From IMG/VR virus record IMGVR_UViG_3300014720_000004, positions 1 through 43,846 of that record: a DNA stretch of 43,846 nucleotides. One strand, given 5' to 3'. The stretch's first letter is position 1. Every line of letters begins with the position of its first letter. Positions 32,749 through 39,233 of this stretch are shown in pieces. A program made the position numbers and the translations under genes. The notes beneath the pieces are model-generated. The model searched no databases and was not told the DNA's origin. It saw nothing but the letters and a program-made list of their open reading frames with translations. This DNA comes from a virus.

Positions 32749-33762
32749 ATGCCCCACAAACTCGGCAACCTCTGGCCCCAAATCGCCAACTACGACGCAC
32801 TGCTCTACGCTTGGAAGGAGGTGCGCAGCGGCAAGGGAACTAAGCGGTTGATCCTCCAATACGAGAGCAACATCGCTATCAATCTTTCACGCTTGGAAGA
32901 GAAGATGCTAAATGGCCGCTACAAGCCGCGGCCGCACTATGAGTTTTGGATCAAAGACCCAAAGCCCCGGCTGATCCAGGCCCCGTTCCTAGAAGATCGC
33001 ATTGTTCAACACGCGGTTTGCAACGCGCTGCGTGTGCCGCTGCAGCAACGGCTGATCGCCCATACCTACAGCTGCCTAATCGGCCGCGGTACACACCGCT
33101 GCAGCAACGAACTGCAGAAGTATCTACGCAATCCCAGGTGGAAGTATTACCTCGGTCTGGACATCAGCAAGTTCTTTTACAGCATCAACCACAAGGCGCT
33201 GTATGCGGAGATGTGTCGCCACATCAAATGCAAGCCCACGCTGAAGTTGTTGTGGCAGTACATCACGGTGAACGGCGGTGACTGCGGCATCCCGATCGGG
33301 GCAAGCACCAGCCAGATTATGGCCAACATGGCGCTCAACCCTCTCGATCACTTCGCCAAGCGCGAGCTGAAGCTGAACACCTACCTGCGCTACTGCGACG
33401 ACATGATTGCCCTGTTTGAGACAGCGGCCGAAGCACACGCTGCGCACCGGGCCATGGACGCCAAAGTGCAAGAGCTGGGCCTCAGGCTCAACAGCAAGAG
33501 TGGGGTGGGCTGGATTGCCGATGGCGTGGACTGGGTGGGCTATCGGCACTGGGTCCACTACAAGCTGATTCGCAAGCGGGCGATTAAACGGCTGAAACGC
33601 AAAGCCAAGGGCGGCTGCAGCCTGCAGACGACGATGGCCTACCTGAGCCATGCCAAGGACACATCAAGTTTGAAGCACGTTGCTGGAGTGTTGTGGCGAG
33701 CCAACCCCGAGCAACGGCCAGAGATCTACGGCTGGGTTTGCCGGCACCGCCGCACCCGATAG
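32749..33762 (+). CDS. DGR reverse transcriptase
   Basis: This 337-aa enzyme copies the template RNA into adenine-mutagenised cDNA. The motifs are complete: KPRLIQAPFLEDRIVQHAV (motif 2 region), YLGLDISKFFYSI with Asp138, GIPIGASTSQIMAN (the G-x3-SQ motif diagnostic of DGR enzymes) and YLRYCDDM with catalytic Asp217 and Asp218. The length is usual for the class. There is no maturase, integrase or RNase H domain, which excludes group II introns and retrotransposons. It sits in the order target, avd, TR, RT on one strand. Confidence 0.97.
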   Translation: MPHKLGNLWPQIANYDALLYAWKEVRSGKGTKRLILQYESNIAINLSRLEEKMLNGRYKPRPHYEFWIKDPKPRLIQAPFLEDRIVQHAVCNALRVPLQQRLIAHTYSCLIGRGTHRCSNELQKYLRNPRWKYYLGLDISKFFYSINHKALYAEMCRHIKCKPTLKLLWQYITVNGGDCGIPIGASTSQIMANMALNPLDHFAKRELKLNTYLRYCDDMIALFETAAEAHAAHRAMDAKVQELGLRLNSKSGVGWIADGVDWVGYRHWVHYKLIRKRAIKRLKRKAKGGCSLQTTMAYLSHAKDTSSLKHVAGVLWRANPEQRPEIYGWVCRHRRTR

Positions 33763-33767
33763 GCTTA

Positions 33768-33791
33768 CTGCAGAGTTCTGCACCCCTGCAG
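33768..33791. promoter_or_regulatory. CTGCAG/CTGCA-N4-TGCAG element, copy 6
   Basis: This element has a CTGCAG box (33768-33773) and the palindrome CTGCACCCCTGCAG (33778-33791). The 14-mer and the spacing to the first box are the same as in the element before the SSB gene (2629-2652). It ends two bases before the GTG of the next gene. Confidence 0.5.
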
Positions 33792-33793
33792 TT

Positions 33794-34075
33794 GTGCCCG
33801 AGCCGTTTACCGCGATCCTGGCAGCCCTGGCGGGGGTGGTGTTTGGCAGCGCTGGCAACTGGTTTGCCAACGTCCGCAAGCACGATGATGCAGCCACCGT
33901 GGCGCTGATCGAGCTGTCGGCCTCGGTGAAGCACATCGACAAGACACTGGAGCGCTTCGAAACGGCCTTTGACACCGTCTACAACACGCTTCAGCGCCAC
34001 GACAACCGCATCACCCGCCTGGAGGCTGGTCACGGTGGCGCGGTGCCCCCTGAATCCTCTGGAGTGGTGCGATGA
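33794..34075 (+). CDS. Small membrane protein with coiled coil (holin/spanin-like)
   Basis: This 93-aa protein starts with GTG 33794. Residues 4-24 (PFTAILAALAGVVFGSAGNW) form one membrane segment. A soluble coiled coil follows: LSASVKHIDKTLERFETAFD and VYNTLQRHDNRITRLE. Small proteins of one membrane helix and a heptad-rich tail are common in phage lysis cassettes. Its neighbour is also a small membrane protein, and the probable lysin lies just beyond. The lysis role is inference. Its stop overlaps the next ATG. Confidence 0.6.
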   Translation: MPEPFTAILAALAGVVFGSAGNWFANVRKHDDAATVALIELSASVKHIDKTLERFETAFDTVYNTLQRHDNRITRLEAGHGGAVPPESSGVVR

Positions 34076-34308
34076 ATGTTGCAGCTGCCGCCGTTGAACA
34101 CCAGGAAGTCCTGATCGGCTTTGGCCTGTTTGTACTCTCCGAGCTGATCGGGATGAGCAAGGTCAAGGACAACTCGGTGCTGCAGCTAACGCTGCACATG
34201 GCCCGCGAGCTGTTCCCCTACGAACTGCAGCGCCGCGAGCCCCCCACTCGCCAAAACCGGCCCCGGCGGCGCCGTGATGCCAACGGCCGCTTCACAGACG
34301 GCAAGTGA
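34072..34308 (+). CDS. Small membrane protein, putative holin
   Basis: This 78-aa protein has a hydrophobic helix VLIGFGLFVLSELIGM (about 13-28), then KVKDNSVLQLTLHMARELF, and a highly basic tail (RRREPPTRQNRPRRRRD type). Short cyanophage proteins with SELIGxSKxKxNSVxQL occur beside lysis and terminase genes. A holin role fits but is unproven. The 3' end overlaps the convergent lysin gene by 17 bases. Confidence 0.6.
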   Translation: MNVAAAAVEHQEVLIGFGLFVLSELIGMSKVKDNSVLQLTLHMARELFPYELQRREPPTRQNRPRRRRDANGRFTDGK

Positions 34309-35002
34309 GATACCAGCCGCCGCTGCCACCGGGCATCCAGCGCGGATTCCAGTTCTTGCGGCTGTAGACCACCCCGGCCCCCTTGGTGTTCTTGCTGTAG
34401 CCGCCTTGGACAAGCAGGGCCTCGCCGTTGGGGTCGTTTTGAATCCACGCGGCTTCGGTGTAGCCGATCACGACAGACCAATGCCCACCGCCCCTGGGGG
34501 CTGCCACAGGGCCGTGATGCAGCCAGCCCACAGCTACGGGCCTGCCAGCGTCAATCTCGCGCTCCAGGGCCGCCGGGGTGCCGCTGGTGTGGAAGTTGGC
34601 CTTGAGCCCCAGAGACCGCAGCGCTGACAGTTGCGCTTCGGCTGAGGTGGTGTCGCCGTACTTGGCTCGGATCACGTTGTAGGCGTCGTCATTGACAACC
34701 TTGCCCCAGAACATTGCCAACATCGCGCAGCTTGATGAGAAGCACTCCCGGTAGCCGGTGCCGCTTTTGTTGTCCAGCTGGCTTTGCCATTTCACGTTGA
34801 GCGGATTGCGCACCAGCGCCGCCTGCTGCTGCGCTCGGTAGTCCGCCGCCCAATCCGCTGATTCCGTCAGCAGGCAAGAGTCCGCCTGCTTGATCTGCTG
34901 GCCCAGCTTGATGACTGCCTCTTGCTGGTGCTTGAGGCCCTTGTAGTTCTCCCAAAACTGCAACCAGCGCTCGTCAGTGAACTGCACGTCTTTGATTGGC
35001 AT
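34292..35002 (-). CDS. C39-like cysteine peptidase, probable endolysin
   Basis: This 236-aa protein on the minus strand has a papain-type catalytic set: Gln near 73-75, Cys87 in YRECFSSSCAML, His174 in GGHWSVVIGY and Asn189/Asp190 in WIQNDPNG. C39-like peptidases next to holin-like genes in cyanophages are thought to cut peptide cross-links of peptidoglycan. An N-terminal helical region (1-65) may bind the wall or form a virion contact. Leftward orientation against both neighbours is unusual for a T7-like lysis gene. No signal peptide is seen, so a holin would be needed. Confidence 0.75.
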   Translation of the reverse strand: MPIKDVQFTDERWLQFWENYKGLKHQQEAVIKLGQQIKQADSCLLTESADWAADYRAQQQAALVRNPLNVKWQSQLDNKSGTGYRECFSSSCAMLAMFWGKVVNDDAYNVIRAKYGDTTSAEAQLSALRSLGLKANFHTSGTPAALEREIDAGRPVAVGWLHHGPVAAPRGGGHWSVVIGYTEAAWIQNDPNGEALLVQGGYSKNTKGAGVVYSRKNWNPRWMPGGSGGWYLTCRL

Positions 35003-35031
35003 GATGGACGCATCTCTGCACCCATGTAACC
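35003..35031. promoter_or_regulatory. 29-bp divergent gap with CTGCACCCATGTAA box
   Basis: The gap between the leftward lysin and the rightward small terminase holds CTCTGCACCCATGTAA (35014-35029). CTCTGCACCCATGTA also overlaps the start codon of the leftward gene at 37201-37425. It is a degenerate form of the CTGCA-N4-TGCAG element, again placed within a few bases of a start codon. Confidence 0.45.
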
Positions 35032-35313
35032 GTGCCTGACCTCAGGGAGACACTCGAGCAGATCCACGAGGAGGTTGCCTTTGGGATCTTGGAAGACCTG
35101 CGCAACGGCGACAAGAACGCCCGCCGCGATGCGCTTCAGCTGCTCAAGCAAAACCAGATCAGCACCGCAGCCATGCCTGAGACCCCCACGGCCGACCTGG
35201 CGCGCATGGCTGGCAAGCTGAACTTCCAGACGCTCGAGGACAAGGCCAAGGTGGTGCCGATCCGTCTCGAGGACAAGCTCAGGACAGCAGAGCTCGACGG
35301 CGTTAGCGCCTGA
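35032..35313 (+). CDS. Small terminase subunit, T7 gp18-like
   Basis: This 93-aa protein starts with GTG. It is helical with LEQIHEEVAFGILEDLRNGD and NARRDALQLLKQNQISTAAM, as in short gp18-type DNA maturase A proteins of podoviruses. It should recognise phage DNA and regulate the large subunit. It lies on the opposite strand from the large subunit gene, and the two 3' ends overlap by 11 bases, so the usual gp18-gp19 operon is broken here. Confidence 0.75.
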   Translation: MPDLRETLEQIHEEVAFGILEDLRNGDKNARRDALQLLKQNQISTAAMPETPTADLARMAGKLNFQTLEDKAKVVPIRLEDKLRTAELDGVSA

Positions 35314-37069
35314 TGCCCCCATAGGCCACGGCCTTGGGCTGCGGCCGCCAACCCATTGCCAGCGCGTCGATGCCAGCCCCGGTCTCGTCAAACCAGGCCT
35401 CACGCAACGCGTCATCAATCTCCTCCTGCCGGGCCGCCTGGGCCTTGATCTGATCCTGCGCGGTGGCTTCGACAAAGAAGGCGCAGCCCAGGGCCAACAC
35501 GTCGATGCGGTCATCGAACTGCAGCGCCCCGCGCTCAATCGTGATGCGGCTCATCTGAAACATCAGCGAGCGGGCGTGGCCGGTGTCGGGGTCGCGTTCG
35601 GCGCCGGCCCAGTCCTGCTGGATGACCTCCTGGTTGATCACCAGCCGGTGCTGCTGCACCAGGGGCGCCAGGGTGTCCACGATGCGCCGCTCTTTCTGGC
35701 CTGTAGCCCGCCGCTCTTCAAACGAACAGGGATGCACCTTGTTGACGACCGGCTGCAGCAGGGCGGTGAACATGCCGTCGCCCATGTTGCTCTCAGCCAC
35801 GATCGTGTTGACGTTCCAGCGCTTGGCTTTCTGCGCAAGCAGCTGCAGCACCTCAGCTTCGTAGCCGCGGGTAGTGCCGCCTGACTCGAGCAAGAACAGG
35901 TTGCCGTTCAGCTCGGCGATCACTGCCCAGGCCAGCTCATCGCTGCCGCGGCCAGAGGGGTCCACCGCCAGGATGCAGCGCCACGTTTCGGTGGCCGGCA
36001 CCCAGCCCTGGATCAAAGCAGCGGAGAAGTAGTAGCGATCTGCCCCCAGGCCGACACACGGCAGGCTCTGGATGCGGTGCTCGTTGCCTGAAGACCAGGC
36101 CACCACCTCCGGCAACGCCTTGCCGTCCAGGGGCATGACGATCAGATCTCCCAGCCGGATCGGGTAGCGATCCAGGGTGGACAGCCGGCAGTTGAGCTGA
36201 AACTGCAGTTGCACCGATGCGCGGGTCATGCGCATCTCGCGGCCCATCAACTCAGCGTCGCCAAAGCGCTCCGGGTCAGTTGGCTTGCCTACCAGCTCCG
36301 GGTAGGCCTTGGCCTCCTCCGCCATGCGCGGGTCCAAGTTGCCCTCGTAGCACTCCCACTGGTCCGGGTCATTCGGGTCGGGGTAGCGCGCTGGCCAGTA
36401 GCGAATGGCGTAGTTCCGTTCGCGCACCAGCCGCAGGTACAGCGAAGTCTCCAGGTGCGGTGTGCCAAGGAACATCACCTGCCTGGGCAGCTCCTGGCCT
36501 TGATCTGGCTTGAGGATGGCTTCGAGTTCGGTGACGGCCTGGGCAAGGCGTTCCTGCTTCAGGGGTGTGATCGAGTTGTTCAGGGTCTCGATGTCATCCG
36601 GGATGGCGCAGGTGCAGCGCTTGCCGGTCAGGGCCGGGCTGAGGATGCCCACGGCTCGCACCGAGGGGCTTTGATCCACGATCGCTGGGCCCACGTCAAA
36701 CGCCTTGGTCGAGGACCGTCCATCGGCATTGGGCTCCAGGCAGCGCAGCACGTCGATGTCACGGATGCAGCGCTGCATGAAGGTGGTGATCTCCACCGCC
36801 TTCTCCAGGGTCGAGCCTGGGATCAGGATCTTCTCGTTGAACGGATCAATCCGCAGCCGGTGCAGCGCCCGGAACGCGGCCATGGTCGATTTGGCCACAC
36901 CACGGAAACCGACGGTGATCTGCCGGTCGGGGCCGTTCTCCATCCACTCGCAGATCGCCATCTGCTGCTTGGTGGGCGTGTCGGCCAGGTTCAGCTCCCT
37001 GAGCAGGTAGCAGACGAAATAGGCAAACCGTCCAGGACCCAGTTCTGGCGGGATAGGCGTCCAGGTCAA
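35303..37069 (-). CDS. terL: Large terminase subunit (DNA packaging ATPase/nuclease), T7 gp19-like
   Basis: This 588-aa motor protein pumps DNA into the procapsid. The ATPase domain has Walker A GFRGVAKST (about 54-62) and Walker B AIPDDIE (about 155-161). The coupling motif is VMFLGTPHLETSLY. The nuclease domain carries AVDPSGRGSDELAWAV, ESNMGDGMF and FDDRIDVLALG, matching T7 gp19 closely. The start is TTG at 37069, the only plausible one, since the next in-frame Met is at residue 37. It is encoded on the minus strand downstream of a winged-helix regulator, unlike the late genes it serves. Confidence 0.95.
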   Translation of the reverse strand: MTWTPIPPELGPGRFAYFVCYLLRELNLADTPTKQQMAICEWMENGPDRQITVGFRGVAKSTMAAFRALHRLRIDPFNEKILIPGSTLEKAVEITTFMQRCIRDIDVLRCLEPNADGRSSTKAFDVGPAIVDQSPSVRAVGILSPALTGKRCTCAIPDDIETLNNSITPLKQERLAQAVTELEAILKPDQGQELPRQVMFLGTPHLETSLYLRLVRERNYAIRYWPARYPDPNDPDQWECYEGNLDPRMAEEAKAYPELVGKPTDPERFGDAELMGREMRMTRASVQLQFQLNCRLSTLDRYPIRLGDLIVMPLDGKALPEVVAWSSGNEHRIQSLPCVGLGADRYYFSAALIQGWVPATETWRCILAVDPSGRGSDELAWAVIAELNGNLFLLESGGTTRGYEAEVLQLLAQKAKRWNVNTIVAESNMGDGMFTALLQPVVNKVHPCSFEERRATGQKERRIVDTLAPLVQQHRLVINQEVIQQDWAGAERDPDTGHARSLMFQMSRITIERGALQFDDRIDVLALGCAFFVEATAQDQIKAQAARQEEIDDALREAWFDETGAGIDALAMGWRPQPKAVAYGGIRR

Positions 37070-37200
37070 AGGAGAAGCCCCCCTACGCCGGAGGACGCAG
37101 AGGGGCTTCCCACACCAACCAACCGCGAAACCGTCGCGCCGTAGCGCAAGGAAACAACGGTGGGGCCGTCAGGGAACCACCCCCAAGCGACAGCCACAGC
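37070..37200. other. Non-coding gap with hairpin and orphan CCAACC leader
   Basis: GAAGCCCC (37074-37081) and GGGGCTTC (37102-37109) form an 8-bp stem. It is followed on the plus strand by CCACACCAACCAACC, the same hairpin-plus-leader arrangement found before accessory genes, but no plus-strand gene starts here. The hairpin could act as a terminator or attenuator for leftward transcripts entering terL. Confidence 0.5.
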
Positions 37201-37425
37201 CTAACCCTCGACAAAGGCTTCGTTCAGGTCCGCTGTGGAGGGGTCATCACTTTGAAACTGCCCCTTTGTGGTGCGTGCCCGTTTCTTCGCTGGGGCCTGC
37301 TCCGTTGCGGCAACAGGGCCAGCTCCCGCAAGCGCCGCCTCAGCCGCGGCCACCACGGCGTCTGGGACGTCGCTGCCGTATTGCTGCAGACCAAGCCGGA
37401 TTCGCTGCTCATTGCTCAGATACAT
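37201..37425 (-). CDS. Small hypothetical protein upstream of terL
   Basis: This 74-aa protein starts at the ATG embedded in CTCTGCACCCATGTA. It begins MYLSNEQRIRLGLQQYGSDV and ends TKGQFQSDDPSTADLNEAFV plus two residues. Small phage proteins with a C-terminal GxFxxDDPxTxDxNEA are commonly found beside packaging genes. The function is unknown. It lies between the winged-helix regulator and terL on the same strand. Confidence 0.65.
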   Translation of the reverse strand: MYLSNEQRIRLGLQQYGSDVPDAVVAAAEAALAGAGPVAATEQAPAKKRARTTKGQFQSDDPSTADLNEAFVEG

Positions 37426-37467
37426 GGGTGCAGAGCATTTAGGGCCAGCGTATCGGGCCTGCAAAGG

Positions 37468-37845
37468 TCAGTCCTCCAGCGCTGCTTTGAATTGCGCCCA
37501 CAGATGGCCGCGGCGCTGAGGTCCACCAACGCTGGCGACGAGCGGATTGACCAGGTAGTAGACCTCGCCGCTCTTGCAGTTGTAGACCTTGGCAAGCAGC
37601 GCTTGACGCCGAAGCCGCGTCAAGGAACGGCTGCAGGCAGAAACCGAAAAGCCAAGCAGCTCCGCCAGGGCGTTGGTGGTGATTCGGACCCGACCTAGAC
37701 GGTCCATGTGGTGCATCAGGGCCCAAAGGACTGCTGGGTCCATGGGCTGCAGGTCTTTGCGAGCAACGGCAGCAAAGAGAGACTCGACATCGGCGTTCTG
37801 GTGAAGCATGACGAACCGTTCTTGCTCCTCTGTAGAAAACGACAT
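37468..37845 (-). CDS. Winged-helix DNA-binding protein (repressor or RepL-like initiator)
   Basis: This 125-aa protein starts at 37845, just after an ACACCAACCAACCA leader; longer upstream extensions would run through the operator-like boxes. The helix-turn-helix is TTNALAELLGFSVSACSRSL (57-76), followed by LRRQALLAKVYNCKSGEVYY and the NP pair of a wing (86-101). The fold resembles both MarR-type regulators and plasmid RepL proteins. A CCTAGG array (37885-37912) lies 40-67 bases upstream, which suggests autoregulation. I favour a lysogeny repressor. A replication initiator is possible because the phage has no replicative enzymes of its own. Confidence 0.75.
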   Translation of the reverse strand: MSFSTEEQERFVMLHQNADVESLFAAVARKDLQPMDPAVLWALMHHMDRLGRVRITTNALAELLGFSVSACSRSLTRLRRQALLAKVYNCKSGEVYYLVNPLVASVGGPQRRGHLWAQFKAALED

Positions 37846-37884
37846 TGGTTGGTTGGTGTGCCCTACTGGGCTGCATTTGGGTCT

Positions 37885-37912
37885 CCTAGGAAACCCCTGC
37901 GAGTCTCCTAGG
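37885..37912. promoter_or_regulatory. CCTAGG array B upstream of leftward regulator
   Basis: CCTAGG occurs at 37885 and 37907, 22 bp apart, with a degenerate CCTGCG exactly midway at 37896, so three sites follow an 11-bp period. On the leftward strand the array follows a TTGACG (37917-37922) that could be a -35 element, so a bound protein could block the promoter of the winged-helix gene. Confidence 0.65.
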
Positions 37913-37958
37913 AATACGTCAACATTGCGGCGCAATCCGCCTGGGTTGTTTTGTACTA

Positions 37959-37975
37959 CCCTTGCAGCGCAAGGG
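37959..37975. promoter_or_regulatory. Inverted repeat CCCTTGC-AGC-GCAAGGG
   Basis: A perfect 7-bp inverted repeat has a 3-base centre. Its core TTGCAGCGCAA is nearly the same as TTGCGGCGCAA at 37925-37935, 37 bp to the left. Two related symmetric sites at close spacing look like operators for one dimeric protein. Confidence 0.55.
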
Positions 37976-37984
37976 ATCTGCTTC

Positions 37985-38014
37985 TCCTACGGTCAATCCG
38001 GATTGATCGTAGGA
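37985..38014. promoter_or_regulatory. 30-bp near-perfect inverted repeat
   Basis: The arms TCCTACGGTCAATCC and GGATTGATCGTAGGA match in 14 of 15 pairs with no spacer. The half-site GGTCAATCC occurs again at 38074-38082. With no spacer it would extrude poorly as a hairpin, so a protein-binding site is more likely than a terminator. Confidence 0.6.
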
Positions 38015-38263
38015 AAGCCTCACCCCTTTCTGCCACAGGCCCGCTTGGAAATTCCTTCTAGACTCTCTATCAAGGTCAATCCAAAACCCAGAGCACTACA
38101 CGGAAGCAATTGGGCCAACTTCTCTCGCAAGGCCCTGCAACCCCTCTGCGGACCCACAAGGGGTAGCTCTCCACCCGCGAAGACATTCACACGCCTCACA
38201 GCCCCTCCTGGGCCCCTCTCAGGCCGTTGAACTGCGCTCTCCTCTCAGGCCTTGCTTCTGAGT

Positions 38264-38282
38264 TGTCAAGGATTCCTTGACA
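38264..38282. promoter_or_regulatory. 19-bp perfect palindrome over a TTGACA box
   Basis: TGTCAAGGA-T-TCCTTGACA has 9-bp arms around one base. Its right arm contains TTGACA (38277-38282), a consensus -35 hexamer. A matching -10 box is not evident, so the promoter is uncertain. The symmetry is typical of a phage repressor operator. Confidence 0.6.
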
Positions 38283-38347
38283 CTTGCTCCAGATTGTCGA
38301 GCTCCGCTCCTCTCCGACCCCGCAGAACATCACCCCTCACCCTCTGC

Positions 38348-38399
38348 TTTTGAGTCCCCTGATCTGATGCCTCCCATTTTTGGGTCGCGTGATCTGATG
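38348..38399. repeat. Pair of 22-bp direct repeats at 30-bp spacing
   Basis: The segments at 38348-38369 and 38378-38399 agree in 19 of 22 bases and share the exact core TGATCTGATG. Repeats three helical turns apart suggest binding of one protein on one DNA face. They could be iterons of a replication origin or activator sites. Confidence 0.5.
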
Positions 38400-38747
38400 G
38401 CGTGCTCAGCGCGTGGAGCAGCCGGTTCCCCCCGCTGGGGGGCCCGGGGGCGCCCTGGGGGTGCCGCTGCAGCCTCCGGCAGCCGATCGGCAGCCGCGGG
38501 CACAAAACCCAAGCAGGGGGAGGGCCTCCAGAAGATTGCTTGTCCGCTGGCGGTCGAGCCGGCCTGCTGCCGGGGCCTGGCACCGACCGGGGACCTCCCT
38601 GGATTGTAAAGATTTGTGAACATCTAAGGACGCCTACCCATCACCCAGGCGCACAACGCCGCGGGGCTTGCACAATGGGGGCAAGCACATCTGCAGGGCT
38701 GCAACAGTCCGGCGGATGGGCCTCGCCAACCAACCGCACCTAGACAC

Positions 38748-39044
38748 ATGAAGACAACGGCAACCGCTGCCGGCTGGGCGATCCCGGCCGAGCAGCTGGC
38801 ATGGGATCGGTCCGACTGGATCGACGCATTGCAGGAGGGCAACAGAGACACCTACGCGAGCTCAGTCATTTGGGCCGCTGGGGATGATTGCCTGCTGGCC
38901 CTGCCTGACCTGGACCGCCTGCTGGAGGCTCACGGCATCAGCCGGTTCGAGTACGAACAGGAGTGGGCGCAAGCTGCACTGGAGGGCTTCGAGGTCCTGC
39001 CGCTGCAGCACGCGGCCCAGGCGGTCATCTGGCTGGGCTACTGA
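38748..39044 (+). CDS. Hypothetical protein, first gene of rightward accessory operon
   Basis: This 98-aa acidic protein begins MKTTATAAGWAIPAEQLAWD and has several tryptophans. It is preceded by a CCAACCAACC leader (38722-38731) and no Shine-Dalgarno. No family is recognised. It is the first gene right of the control region, so it is probably an early product under the control of the divergent regulator. Confidence 0.6.
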   Translation: MKTTATAAGWAIPAEQLAWDRSDWIDALQEGNRDTYASSVIWAAGDDCLLALPDLDRLLEAHGISRFEYEQEWAQAALEGFEVLPLQHAAQAVIWLGY

Positions 39045-39047
39045 GCC

Positions 39048-39224
39048 ATGGCCAATACCGCGTCAGGAGCTGCCGCGCTGTTGCTGGGGCTCTGGGCCCT
39101 GGCAGCAGTGCAGGACCTGCCACCGATCCGCACCGGGCAGCAACCGTTGCCGATGGCGACCGAGCAACCGCGGCCATGGCGTCAGCCAGACCCGCGAACG
39201 CTCAGCCGCTTCCCCGGTCCCTGA
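39048..39224 (+). CDS. Small secreted or membrane peptide (58 aa)
   Basis: This short frame encodes MANTASGAAALLLGLWALAA and then a proline/glutamine-rich tail to residue 58. The N-terminus has a hydrophobic stretch (8-21) like a signal peptide or membrane anchor. It starts three bases after the previous stop and ends just before a hairpin/leader cassette, so it looks like the second gene of a two-gene unit. No function is recognised. Confidence 0.5.
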   Translation: MANTASGAAALLLGLWALAAVQDLPPIRTGQQPLPMATEQPRPWRQPDPRTLSRFPGP

Positions 39225-39233
39225 TCTCAGCCC

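Larger units (their letters stand above)
37846..38747. other. 0.9-kb non-coding control region between divergent operons
   Basis: No convincing gene is seen in either direction. The left third holds CCTAGG array B, ATTGC-GGC-GCAAT (37924-37936 region), CCCTTGC-AGC-GCAAGGG (37959-37975) and a 30-bp inverted repeat (37985-38014). The middle has a 19-bp perfect palindrome (38264-38282) and a 22-bp direct repeat pair at 30-bp spacing (38348-38369 and 38378-38399). The right end has a near-match of the CTGCA element (38691-38704) and a CCAACC leader. The make-up suggests operators for a lysis/lysogeny switch, and possibly a replication origin. Confidence 0.7.

Noticed and set aside
32558-32800. 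Minus-strand open frame across the TR region
   Set aside because: The region is explained by the DGR template RNA. The frame has no similarity to known proteins by eye and overlaps the RT start.
32749-33762. Reverse transcriptase as part of a group II intron or retron
   Set aside because: There is no maturase or intron domain and no retron msr/msd. The GASTSQ motif and the TR/VR pair identify it as DGR type.
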